DNA from: Dictyocoela muelleri
Taxonomy: Eukaryota > Microsporidia
Direction: 5' to 3'
NCBI GenBank assembly: GCA_016256075.1
Contig: SDVU01000483.1
Location: 1-12,996, forward strand
DNA length: 12,996 bases
Below the pieces are notes generated by a model, which was given only the letters and a program-made list of their open reading frames with translations, had not been told where the DNA came from and ran no database searches. Below, in pieces: positions 1 to 8,987 of the stretch. Position numbers and translations under genes: made by a program. Position 1 is the first letter of the stretch. Each line of letters begins with the position of its first letter.

Positions 1-75
1 GTGACGTCAGCGGGATTCGAACCACGATACTTAAATTTTACATTCAAGAGTGTTAACCACTGAGCTATCTGGCCC
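1..75 (-). pseudogene. Degenerate tRNA-like sequence (tRNA relic or tRNA-derived SINE head)
   Basis: The minus strand has a perfect RNA polymerase III B box (GGTTCGAATCCC, positions 23-12) and a perfect A box (TAGCTCAGTGG, 67-57) at the spacing of a tRNA gene. An anticodon-arm-like stem (TTGAA/TTTAA) closes a seven-base loop, TGTAAAA. The rest does not fold well: the D stem lacks its 3' partner, only two of the five T-stem pairs form, and the acceptor strands pair poorly. No anticodon can be assigned safely. The sequence reaches the window edge, so a 3' SINE body could lie outside. A working tRNA is unlikely; a decayed tRNA or a SINE promoter is more plausible. Confidence 0.5.
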
Positions 76-232
76 ATAAAAAAATTTCACATATACAGTA
101 TGGCTTCTGGGAAGCTTATGAGTAACGTTTTAAATGAATATTAAGAAATAAACTTCTAAAATACATGTTTATGATATCTTTTCATGAGTCAATTATACAT
201 ATTCTTAGCGTGTAATGTATATCAAATTATTA
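76..232. other. AT-rich spacer, nothing recognised
   Basis: No open frame, RNA fold or repeat can be supported between the tRNA-like sequence and the first palindromic element. Confidence 0.5.
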
Positions 233-605
233 TTAAATAAAAAATATTAAAAAGGAATAAAATAAATATTTCGGCTAAAAGTGCGAATATGGTCCTCATT
301 TTTTGTCTTTATTATTAATTTTCCACCCCCTGTTTCAAATGTCGAAGCGGATTTTTTTTTGGAAAACAAGCAAAATCATAAAAAAAGATACAATTACAAA
401 CAACAACACATTATCTTCGGTGTGTGATGTTGTTGTTTGTAAGTATATCTTTTTTTATGATTTTGCTTGTTTTCCAAAAAAAAATTACTCTTCGATATTT
501 GAAACAGGGAGTGAAAAATTAATAATAAAGACATCAAATGGGGAGCCTATTTGCACTTTGAGCCGTATTATTTATTTTATTCCTTTTTAATATTTTTTTA
601 TTTAA
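233..605. repeat. Foldback/MITE-like palindromic element, copy 1
   Basis: The segment is one long near-perfect inverted repeat. The left arm (233 to about 410) reads as the reverse complement of the right arm (about 426 to 605), leaving a loop of about 15 bases. The arms share AAAAAGGAATAAAATAAATA, CGGCT(A/C)AAAGTGC, the block CCCTGTTTCAAAT and GGAAAACAAGCAAAATCATA. Both ends carry TTAA, which could be a target duplication, but such a short AT match is weak evidence. A 95-codon open frame at 303-590 runs through loop and arms and is a by-product of the palindrome. No protein is encoded, so the element would be non-autonomous. Its family is unknown. Confidence 0.8.
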
Positions 606-619
606 CTTGATTTTTTTTT

Positions 620-946
620 GAAATATTTTTCTCGGTCTTTTATGCTTAATTTTAATAATATTAGATTGAGGGTCCTTATTTTTAATTTTTCCACCCTGTT
701 TCAAATGTTATAGCGGAAATTTTTTTTTAAAAAATAAGTAAAAATAATAGCAAATAGATACAATTACATACAAAAACATCACACACCGAAGATGTGTAAT
801 GTTGTTGTATGTAATTGTATATATTTGTTATTGTTTTTGCTTATTTTTTTAAAAAATATGCTCCAACATTTGAAACAGGGGTTGAAAAATTAAGACCAAA
901 GGACCATTAAACGGAGACCTTATTCGCACTTTGAACCAAATATTTC
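620..946. repeat. Foldback/MITE-like palindromic element, copy 2
   Basis: A second, diverged copy of the palindrome lies directly downstream. Its best-paired core is 671-905, with the centre near ACACCGAAGATGTGT at about 782-797. It shares the CCCTGTTTCAAATGT block and the ACA-rich loop flank with copy 1. The right end keeps the TTCAAAGTGCGAATA tip seen in copy 1, read on the minus strand. The left end (620-670) has lost that tip, and only the outer GAAATATTT pairs with AAATATTTC at 938-946. It carries no protein. Confidence 0.75.
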
Positions 947-1395
947 GAATATAATTTTAATTTAATTTAAAAAAGAATCAGAAAATCGGTAAATATTTAT
1001 TTTCTTTCGCATCTACTGATAGTTTTTAACATAGACATGCGAGCAATTGTAATGTTAGGTGGTTTTTAATATTTAATTTAATAAAAAAATCAAAAGATTA
1101 TAAATAGTCGTAAAAATATCATATGCATATTTAAAATTTATATTGAGTGGTGTGATGATATTTTTTTTAAAAAATAATCAAATTTTGTTTTTTTTAAAAT
1201 GTTGCCCAAGTTTTAAAATTGAACAACATTCTAAAGAAGACCCAAAAGGGCTTATTTGATAGCATAAAATCGAAAAATAAACAGTTTCAATAATCTCTCA
1301 TCTGTATTGAAAACGAATTTTAGTTAAATTCTGTTATAAGACCCTGCGTTTTGAGGAGAGAAGAAAAAAAAATTTTATGAATCTTAAAATTACAT
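947..1395. other. AT-rich region, no gene recognised
   Basis: No open frame of note was found. The only notable string is AAATTCTGTTATAAG at 1326-1340, which recurs inverted inside the right end of the Tigger element (3531-3545). It may be a scrap of a related element end. Confidence 0.4.
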
Positions 1396-1640
1396 TTAAA
1401 AGGTGCCGTCTCGCAAAATTTCTATTGAAGAAGTTTTCGTCGTCTTAAAAAAATGAAATTCACGAATATAATGAGAAATAGGTACTAAACTGGGCATTAA
1501 CTGAAAATTTTTCTTTGTAAAAAAATTTCCAGGATTATGATCTGGGTAGTACCGAGAAATATTCTTTGTAATATTAATTCCTAGACCTTTAACATATTTT
1601 TTGATCCAAAACCATAAATTATCAATATTTTGTGTATATA
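1396..1640 (-). pseudogene. Merlin/IS1016 (ISXO2-like) transposase, C-terminal fragment
   Basis: An open minus-strand frame of about 80 codons ends at a TAA at 1396-1398. It begins with YTQNIDNLWFWIKKYVKG, which matches the third catalytic block of ISXO2/Merlin DDE transposases (typically HTQNIENLW followed by a basic helix). The position normally held by the catalytic glutamate is aspartate here (codon 1623-1621). The N-terminal half, with the first two catalytic residues, is absent. The frame runs straight into the Tigger terminus at 1641, and the sequence on the far side of Tigger does not continue it. It is a relic unrelated in position to the fuller Merlin copy at 9316-10418. Confidence 0.6.
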
Positions 1641-1662
1641 CAGTCCAATCTCTGTTAAGGGA
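1641..1662 (+). repeat. Tigger left terminal inverted repeat
   Basis: Reads CAGTCCAATCTCTGTTAAGG plus two bases and pairs with 3580-3601 with three mismatches. Further AGAGGTTTCCC-type motifs follow to about 1720. Confidence 0.8.
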
Positions 1663-1722
1663 ACAATTTTCCCTTATATCAGAGGTTTCCCTTAAAATAG
1701 AGGTTTCCCAAAAATAGAGATT

Positions 1723-3177
1723 TTAAATAAATTTTGTAAAAAATAAAATTGATAAAATATTTTTAATCGTAAAATCTGTTATTTTACCCCAAAAATTCAT
1801 ATTTTTTCTCACATTTTTTATAATTAAAGATTTAAAAATATGAAGGTCAAGTAAGTTTTCAGGACAATATTCTTTAACATAATTTTCTAAGTTGTAAAAT
1901 ATTGAATTAATTTCGCTTATTCTTGGCGTTTCTATCATTTCATTTTCATTTTCATCTTGACCGGTTGCTAATTCTGTTAAAACATCATTGATTTCACCGC
2001 TTATAGCATTTTCAAAAACAGTTTCATATTTTTTATTGTTATTATTTTTAATTTCATTAAACTCAAATAATTTTATGAATGATTTTTTTATAGATCCTGG
2101 TCTAACTCTTTCCCAGGCAATTTTAGTCAAACACAATACTCTTAAAATATTTTTTTTTGCATTCATCGATACTTTCGATTGATACAATATCATTGATTAA
2201 TTGATCTGTTAATAAATTTGTAAAACAATCTTTAAATGATTTTATAATGCCTTGATCACCTGTATAATAGCAGTTGTGTTTTTTGGTAAAAAACACAATT
2301 CGAAATTTAAAAATTTCTTATTTGAATGACATGTTGCATTATCTAGAAGCAATAATATTTTTCTGTAATCTTTACAAAAATTTAATATTAAATCAAATGA
2401 TCCATTTTTCTAAAATTTTCGTTGTCATCTATAATTTGTAAGAGCTTTCATAATAAATCCCGTATTGTGAAATATCGATATTTTTAAATGCCCGTGGCGA
2501 TTTAGAACATCCAATAATTAAAAGGGTGTATTTATCACTAATTATCTCCCGAATATTGACACTGTAACTCTTTCTTTGACTGTTTAAATCCATTATGCGA
2601 AATTTATTTTCGCATAAAAAACTTTTATTGTTAATTTTCTGATAAAAAATAGTAGTCTCGTCACAGTTGAAAATATTTTAAGCCATTTATTCCTATTCTA
2701 ACTTTTAAGGATTTGGTAAAGTCAATATCGTCATTTATATTTGCCGAAACTGCCCCCGCCAGATAACTCTTTGAATTTTATTCCATGTCGTTTTTAAAAT
2801 TTTTCTCACCAACCATTACTGGCTTTAAAATTATTTAATCCAATATCCTTAGATATTCTGAGGCTAAGTTGTTTTAAAATATTATCATTTATTATAATAT
2901 TTTTACCTCTTAACTTCATAAATGTTTTAAATATGACATCTTCGAAATCAAAACTATGTTTTAAGCTTGTATCATGGCTTATTATGTTTTTCGAAATAAA
3001 AGAATTTAGATTTCGTTTTACATGGTCATACGTGCCTTTGGATATCACGTATTTTTTAAAAAAATAGTATATTGGACATTTGCGGCAATATCCATGGCAA
3101 TTTTGATTATAGTATCAATTATTATAATTTTTCCTTCAGTCAGGTTGTTTTTATAAGATTATCAGTTAGATAAAGAA
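1723..3177 (-). pseudogene. Tigger/pogo transposase (broken)
   Basis: Read on the minus strand the parts appear in family order. A helix-turn-helix-like stretch begins LTEGKIIIIDTI (about 3150). The 80-codon frame 2806-3048 ends in NNFKASNGW, the hallmark of the CENP-B/Tc5 DNA-binding domain. The catalytic triad follows: NCDETTIFY with D at 2662-2660, LLLLDNATCHSN with D at 2343-2341, and GDQGIIKSF with D at 2257-2255. About 28 residues separate the second and third D, close to the DD30D of pogo. The last open frame (1723-2193) begins the C-terminal region and contains AWERVRPGSIKKSF, the usual motif after the DDE_1 domain, then an acidic stretch. At least three frame changes and several stops separate these parts, one of them just before GDQG. 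It is a dead gene whose catalytic residues are all still visible. Confidence 0.8.
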
Positions 3178-3579
3178 GATGGTTTCTTGGAATGCATATC
3201 TATTTAATTTCGATCCGTTTATATATTTATTTCTGAAACATCATGAACCTATCGGTTCTTACAATTTCTTCTATTTATCAATTTATTAATTAAGTACCAA
3301 TTGTACTAATCCTCATAATCTGAAACAATAATAACAATTTCAATACAAATGAAATAAACAGATCTTTAAGACTTACAGCATTTATTAACAAGTCATATGG
3401 ATGTAAATTTTTTATTTTTTAAAAAATTTATTTAATTAAGAAATACCTCTAAAAGAAGGTCTTTAATTGTATCCAAAAATAAAATATTTCAATGTTTTAC
3501 ATAAAGTATACATATTTTATTTATAAAGCCCTTATAACAGAATTTTCCCTTAAAAAAGGGGTCCTTTCAGTCGAGGTTT

Positions 3580-3601
3580 TCCCTTAATAGAGGTTGCACT
3601 G
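3580..3601 (-). repeat. Tigger right terminal inverted repeat
   Basis: On the minus strand it reads CAGTGCAACCTCTATTAAGG plus two bases, matching the left end. The adjoining bases 3531-3579 hold two more CCCTTA motifs. Confidence 0.8.
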
Positions 3602-3609
3602 TAATAGAT

Positions 3610-5110
3610 TTGTTAAAATATAATCGTGAAAAAATGGAATAATGTACATAAGAAAATTGTGGATATAATTAAGAATAAAATAATAGCTGAGCCTATTTTA
3701 AAATTCCAGATTAATCAAAAAAATTCATTTTACATTGCTATGCATCTTATATTAGAATTGGGTCTGTATTGTTATAAAATAATGGCGTAATAAGCCATTA
3801 TAGTCGGAAATTTTCCAAATCAGAAATAAATTATAGTGTTGTTGAAAAAAAAATGATTGCTATCTTTAAATAAATGTTGCATTTTAGAGAAATTGTAGAG
3901 GGCTGTTATGTAGAAATATTTACTGATAATAAAAATTGCATATTTATGAATAGTAAATCAACTAGAATAATGCGATGGGAATTATTAATGTCGATTTTAA
4001 TTATAAATTTATGTTTATAAATGGGAATGAAAACGTAATAGCTGATCAATTATCAATATGAATTATAAATATCCAAAAAATATCCTGATAGATCGATATA
4101 TTTAAAAGATTTAAAAAAAATATTTAAAATTTGATAAAAAAGATAATTTAATTGATGAATGTAGTAATGATGTTTTTCAAAAACTGTTATAAAGATAGTA
4201 AGGATAGATTTATTATAAACAATGATTTGAGAAATGAATTTTTAAATTTCATACATGAAATAAGTTGTCATTCGGGAATTACGATATTATATCAGAATAT
4301 CAGAAATTATTTTTATGTGAAAGATATTTATAAGAATATTAATACTATCATAAAATCATGTTAAAGCTGTTCTGAAAATAAAAATAATGTTTTTTATAAA
4401 AAACAAAATCTTAATAGTATTGAATCGAAGAAACCATTTGAAAAAATAAGCAGTGATATATATAGATCATTTCCATTAAATGAGTTAAAGCATGATACGA
4501 ACAAGAACAAGGCATTTTTTATTATATTCACTGATATTTTCAGTAGGTTTGCGCGTATTTACTTAATTGATTCTATATCGAGTGAGACAAATGTTGAAAA
4601 ATTTAAAATGTGGATAAATGTATTTGGTATATAATAAAAATATTACTGATAATGGAAAACAGTATGTAGGATGTTTTTTCAAGAAATTTTTGCAAAAAAA
4701 GATATTACACAAATTAAAATACCTATTATGCACATATTCGAATGGGGTAAGTGAAAGCATAACTATAAAATTATAAGTGAGGCACTGAGATTTAATATAG
4801 GCAAATATATTTATGATATTAAGTATTTGGTAGAAAATCGAATAAAACGAAATTTTAAGAGATTTTTAGGAAAATTTCTGGAATGTTATCTACATTGGCA
4901 GAATTTTTACAATCCATTGATAAATAATGAAAAAATAAAAATAAAAAGTTGAATTATAAAAGAAGAGAAAAAAATATTCCGCTAAAAATAGGTGGGCGGT
5001 TTATAAGAAAATATTTTTGAATTCTAAAAGAGATAAGCAGTATTATTGGCTTTGTATAGTTGAAGAAGAGGTAAAAAGGTCGTGGTTTAAGCTAAAAAAT
5101 TTCAATTCTT
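3610..5110 (+). mobile_element. Ty3/gypsy pol fossil (end of RT, RNase H, integrase)
   Basis: The plus strand keeps, in order, a reverse-transcriptase end and RNase H start resembling Ty3 elements (about 3680-3870), an RNase H core with a TDNK motif (about 3925), and an H2C2 integrase zinc finger within the open stretch 4152-4364 (HEISCHSGITILYQNIRNYF, then paired cysteines just after). Integrase core motifs follow (SDIY near 4450, TDNG near 4650). Order and strand match Ty3/gypsy pol. It is broken, with many breaks, and its 5' part is missing; the left edge abuts the Tigger element. It is an old copy judging by the decay. Confidence 0.75.
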
Positions 5111-5151
5111 GAAATAATTTATGATCGTTGAAATTTTGCGAGGGAGGAGAA

Positions 5152-5483
5152 TGTTGTATTTTTATTATGAAACTACTTTATTTCTAAAATTAAATTAAAG
5201 AAATAAAAGTTTTATATCGCGTCTTAATTAAAATATAATATATTTAAATTAATCACAAAAAGCTATATAAACAAACGGGATTTATTACAAGAGAGATCTT
5301 TAATAAATACAAAGATAATAAACAATCTGCTATTTTAAATAAGATTAATATTTACGATCGAAGACATACGTAAACACCATTAAAGGAGAAGACGGCAAGA
5401 AGGGAGAAACAAATACTATGGAATACTACTTTCAATATAGCCATACTCCAGTGCAATACGTTATTATTCAATAAAAAGTGGCT
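5152..5483 (+). repeat. Probable Ty3/gypsy LTR (right boundary unclear)
   Basis: Directly after the pol fossil comes a purine run (GCGAGGGAGGAGA, 5138-5150) that looks like a polypurine tract, followed by a TG start (TGTTGTATTTTT). Inside are a TATA-like CTATATAA at 5263-5270 and an AATAAA at 5470-5475. The MULE element begins at 5484, so the LTR may be cut by it. No second copy is in the window for comparison, so the limits are tentative. Confidence 0.45.
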
Positions 5484-5583
5484 AGTGATATTTTCGCCTA
5501 TTGGCGAATAGACTCTTTTTTCGCCGAAATTAAATCTGCGTCAATTCGCTTATAGGCGAATATACGCTTTTAAATTTAAATAC
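5484..5583 (+). repeat. MULE left terminal inverted repeat
   Basis: The repeat is about 100 bp, opens AGTGATATTTTCGCC and ends AAATTTAAATAC. It contains two GGCGAA-type palindromes. Confidence 0.7.
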
Positions 5584-6617
5584 TAATAATAATTAATTAA
5601 AAATAAAAAAGTAATATCAAGTATCATAAAACTCAATTTAATTATGAAAATTGCAAATTTTCTAAATTAAACCAATGTAATTCTCCAATGATAGGAAATA
5701 GAAATATTCTGCTAAAATAAAAACTTTACTTTCTTTTCTAACTGCACATTGTTAATTCCAAAATTTTACAATTTTTCTTTGTTCAATTTTTAATTTATTG
5801 GAAATTTCTGCTTATTGCATGCAATCAATAAGCTTAGCTATATTAAGATGACATATTTCTGAATTTTATTAAAACATATATACCAAGCCTCTAGGCAATT
5901 TATAGTTCGTGGAATATTATTTATTACTCTTTCATAAAGATTCAAAAATTTTATGGGGTATTGATAATCTCTTCATCAATATTTTCTGCATTTATAAATA
6001 GACTTTTTCAAAATAAATCAGAAAATCTTTAAATATTATATTCAGGTGTTTATATTTATAATTCACAAAAATTATATATTTTTTTTCTTTGCTTTCGGGA
6101 AAAAAATTTAAGTATTCATATTTTTAAAAAAAATTTAAGGTCTAAATTATTCTTTTATGTTTCAGACAACCCATTTTTCTAAGGTCTTCTGTATAAATAT
6201 TGCACAAAATGAAAAAAAAACGAAATGGCTTAATTTTTAAAAAATAAATTTACTAAATTATGCAAAGATTTTTGAAAATCGAAAAAAATGTTTTGGGAAT
6301 TTAAATTTACTAATTCAGAACATTTTCCTACTTTTGTCTAGTATGTACTTTATTTTTTATTTTTTAATATAATATAAAAAATAGATGTGATTTGTTAAGA
6401 ATTAACCTTAAATAATTAAAAGTGTATAATAACCTTGTTGACCAACTTTAAAGGTTTCATCGATATGACCTATGCTAATATTTTTCTTCAAAGTTTTCTT
6501 ATATTCCGAAAAAAAATATAAATATTCGATCAGTATCATCAAAACCAGTTCATATATTGAAAATCTTTCTACTTTATAAAACTTAAAAGATTCTGGAATA
6601 TCTTCAAGTGATGATAC

Positions 6618-6691
6618 TTTTATTTCTATATTTTTATTTCACCCCTTTGTAATCATTCTTCTTATAGATTTTTACTTTTGTAATTGTCTGA
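6618..6691. repeat. Direct repeat within MULE, copy X
   Basis: Matches 7206-7279. In the right-hand 44 bases 39 agree, sharing TTTGTAATCAT and ATTTTTACTTTTGTAATTGT. Both copies encode TITKVKI on the minus strand, so part of the transposase has been duplicated with about 515 bp between the copies. Confidence 0.7.
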
Positions 6692-7205
6692 TATTGGATG
6701 CGCCAGATTTCGTATGAACTGGCATTTTTCCCAGTTTCGTCGAAAAAAATTAAAGTGAAATTACCGCGAAATATATCAATGAAAAATATTAAACAAAAAA
6801 AACAAAGATATGATTAAAGAAGATGATTTCTTTTGCTACCCTAACTGTTCTTTAAATCTAAAGGTGCCATAAAAAGACGAATTTATGGCAATATTTGTCT
6901 CAGTAAGCTATTTACCATGCAAATTATAAAATTTTATTCGAAGTACGCATAACATACATGCAACAATGCTTCGATTTTACAGAAAGAAATATATACTACC
7001 CAGTTCTTGCCCATTTTTTGTAAAAATAATGAAAAATTTAGGGCCCAGGACTTAGTACTATTACCTTGTTTCTTTGAAACTAGCCCTTTTAATTTATTTA
7101 TAAAATCACATTTATTTTGATTTTCTTCAAAAAATAACAAAGTTAATTCTATTTTTATGACGAAACCGGGTGAAATTACGTTTTCGAAGAAAAAGGGTAG
7201 AGTGG

Positions 7206-7279
7206 TTTTACTTTTGATATTTTTATTTCTTTCTTTGTAATCATACCTCTTAGCGATTTTTACTTTTGTAATTGTCCGA
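7206..7279. repeat. Direct repeat within MULE, copy Y
   Basis: Partner of 6618-6691. This copy lies in frame downstream of the FLYWCH segment and reads RTITKVKIAKRYDYKE on the minus strand. Confidence 0.7.
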
Positions 7280-7590
7280 AAATTTACATCATTGATATCA
7301 TTTAAAAGTTCATTTACTGCATTCTTGAATAATAGGGTATTATTTTCTGAATAATATCATATTTTTTTTTATTTTTCAAACCTTTTCAGGGTCTACATCG
7401 TGATTATGCAATTTCATTTTAACAATTGTGTTGTAAATATCGGTTATTAAAAATACGATGCATTTTCCCACAATACACCTCCATCTTTTATTTCCACTTT
7501 TAATTTTTTTGTTAAAATTATAAATATAATTCTCATATAATATAATTTATTTATTGCGCCGACTTTTAAAAAATTTTAGATTCATTTAGG

Positions 7591-7677
7591 GTATTTAAAT
7601 TTGTTTTCTTTGGCGAATTGGTGCCTGATTTTATTTCGACAAAAAGGCGATATTTCGCCTATAGGCGAATTTACACT
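7591..7677 (-). repeat. MULE right terminal inverted repeat
   Basis: The repeat is about 87 bp. On the minus strand it opens AGTGTAAATTCGCC, continues through a perfect TTCGCCTATAGGCGAA palindrome and ends AAATTTAAATAC. Confidence 0.7.
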
Positions 7678-8245
7678 CTACGAAAACCAGTAAGATCGAC
7701 TCTAATGAAGATGTATTTTCCCTGAAATTTCAACAAATCTACAATTTATTAATTACAAAACGACCACAACAAGAAAGATATTACTTAAATATTAGAAAAC
7801 TATAACACAAAAATCAAAGAAGATAAATTAAATGCATCCAATAATAACGCATTTGCTGAAAAGAAGATTAAAACAACTAATTAAATATTAAGATATAAAA
7901 AATTAGACACAAATATTAGCGAAATAATTCAAACAATTTACAAAAGACTGAAAATCTTGGTAAATGAAACAACATAATTGGTCCCTTTTGAAATTTATTT
8001 CAACAAATTCTTCGCTCAAAAGAAATAATTAACCAGAAAATTTATTATGAAGAATTGAAAGTTAAATTTAAAGACAAATTAATTAGTAACCTTAAAGGAC
8101 AAATAAAAAAACAGAATATAATTTAAGAGTCAATGAAACAATATTTATTAAAAATAAAATCGCAAGGAAACAAGATTTTAAGTAAAATGTCCATATAAAA
8201 TACTCAAAAGAATAAACAACAAAATTCTTTTCAATAAAGGAAATG
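7678..8245 (+). other. Coding-like AT-rich relic, possibly gag-like
   Basis: The plus strand has short lysine- and asparagine-rich open runs in changing frames (for example FSLKFQQIYNLLI near 7720, then KILVNETT near 7960 and KLISNLKGQIKKQN near 8080). They look like one decayed gene. Its position after pol and an LTR, with the MULE in between, would suit the start of a neighbouring retroelement, but no diagnostic motif was found. This is inference only; no function is claimed. Confidence 0.2.
8165..8245 (+). repeat. Flanking direct repeat A
   Basis: Matches 8988-9065: GTCCATATAAAATACT and ACAACAAAATTCTT are identical in both, with weaker agreement upstream (around ACAAGA). It sits immediately left of the iterated-end element. 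Confidence 0.7.
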
Positions 8246-8987
8246 GCTCTTCGTGTTTTTCACCAGAAGTTAAAATCTGGGTTTTCGACCAGATATTATA
8301 AAATCCAGACATTTTTTATTTAATTTCAATAGCTGGATTGCTATAATATTTATTATTTTATTTACTTTTACAATTATTTATACTTTTTTTTTAAATCATT
8401 ATAAAAAAAATTTGTTTATGATTATATATATAAATTACATAGGTTTTGATAAGATCTTATAATAAATTAGGTAATTTATATTTATATTTTTATTATTAAT
8501 ACCTTTGCTTCTATATTAAACAAGTTCAAATATGTAAAGCCAATGTTGTATTTTAATAATATAGATTTTTTTAATTTTAAAAAAATTTCACTGAATAATT
8601 ATTCTTGTAAATATTTAATTTTTTATACAAATTATGTTTTTAAAATGATTAATGAATATTATGAGGTAAAAAACTCTTTATTATAAATTTTAAGTGCCGT
8701 GATTTGATTTTGATGTTGTTATTTTATAAATAATTGAGGTGTCCTTCAGCGGCCAATAACCATAGAGTAATATCGGTTATTCCAATGTGGTATTGAAACT
8801 TGTTTTAATTTTATAAAACAAAAAAATGCTCTCTAAAGTAAAAAATCTATGTTTTATCTTCCGGTCGTAAAACCAGTTTTCATTTTTTAGTCAAAAAACC
8901 TGATTTTTATTTTCTGGGCGAAAAAAAACCGGATTTTTTTCTGGTCGAAAAACCTGATTTTTTACCTCTGGGAAAAAAAACCGGATA
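8246..8987. mobile_element. Unclassified element with tandem-iterated inverted ends
   Basis: The right end holds five head-to-tail units of about 25-28 bp (starting about 8861, 8889, 8914, 8941 and 8968) of the form CTGGTCGAAAAACCTGATTT. The left end (8255-8310) holds about two units of the same motif in inverted orientation; its reverse complement contains TCTGGTCGAAAACCCAGATT. The 550 bp between is AT-rich with no gene, but contains a small hairpin (AATAACC at 8755-8761 pairing with GGTTATT at 8775-8781). An ~80 bp direct duplication sits just outside both ends. The family is not recognised; it is probably non-autonomous. Confidence 0.55.
8861..8986 (+). repeat. Tandem repeat, five ~27 bp units
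   Basis: Units alternate around C(C/T)GG(T/G)CG followed by A-rich and CC(G/T)GATTTTT blocks. Unit steps are 28, 25, 27 and 27 bases, with substitutions between units. Confidence 0.8.

Larger units (their letters stand above)
1641..3601 (-). mobile_element. pogo/Tigger-type DNA transposon
   Basis: The 1961 bp element has inverted ends of about 22 bp that both begin CAGT and contain CTCT(G/A)TTAAGGGA; three positions differ. It is flanked by TA on both sides (1639-1640 and 3602-3603), the target duplication of the Tc1/mariner/pogo superfamily. Inside each end the CCCTTA/AGAGGTTT motif is repeated in both orientations. The minus strand carries relics of a CENP-B-type helix-turn-helix and a DDD catalytic domain in the usual order, spread over several frames. 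It is structurally whole in outline but cannot encode an intact transposase. Confidence 0.85.
6150..7545 (-). pseudogene. MULE transposase with FLYWCH zinc finger (broken)
   Basis: On the minus strand, 7540-7375 is open and reads as a FLYWCH zinc finger: tyrosines in LYENYIYNF, then RWRCIVGKC (W, C, C), then LHNHDVDPEK (H, H). An open frame of about 140 codons follows (7356-6934); it contains RTITKVKIAKRYDYK. After a disrupted stretch with a second copy of the TITKVKI segment, the order resumes with SLEDIPESFKFY, then DRIFIFFSEYKK, and HIDETFKVGQQGYYTL. DETF there sits where MULE transposases have DGTF, the first catalytic aspartate (codon near 6460). Beyond 6430 the reading is too decayed to place the second aspartate and glutamate with confidence. 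Several stops and frame changes make it non-coding today. Confidence 0.7.
5484..7677 (-). mobile_element. Mutator-like (MULE) DNA transposon with long terminal repeats
   Basis: The ends are long inverted repeats: 5484-5583 pairs with 7591-7677. Shared blocks include AGTG at the tip, TTCGCCTAT(A/T)GGCGAA, CGAAAT(T/A)AAATC, CAATTCGC and AAATTTAAATAC. The left end has an extra copy of the TATAGGCGAA motif. Inside, the minus strand carries FLYWCH and DETF-type MULE transposase relics. Long terminal repeats plus a FLYWCH transposase are typical of MULEs. No 8-10 bp target duplication could be found, so the boundaries may be off by a few bases or the flanks have decayed. Confidence 0.75.

Noticed and set aside
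303-590. 95-codon plus-strand open frame
   Set aside because: It lies wholly inside the palindromic element and encodes the two arms in turn; there is no protein resemblance.
1988-2182. 64-codon plus-strand open frame
   Set aside because: Antisense shadow of the Tigger transposase C-terminal frame.
3604-3660. Possible continuation of the left-hand Merlin fragment on the far side of Tigger
   Set aside because: A VHYS-like string looked like the Merlin VNHS motif, but with one TA kept at the junction it is out of frame, and the region reads better as Ty3 on the plus strand.
4563-4760. 65-codon minus-strand open frame
   Set aside because: Antisense to the Ty3 integrase fossil and low complexity.
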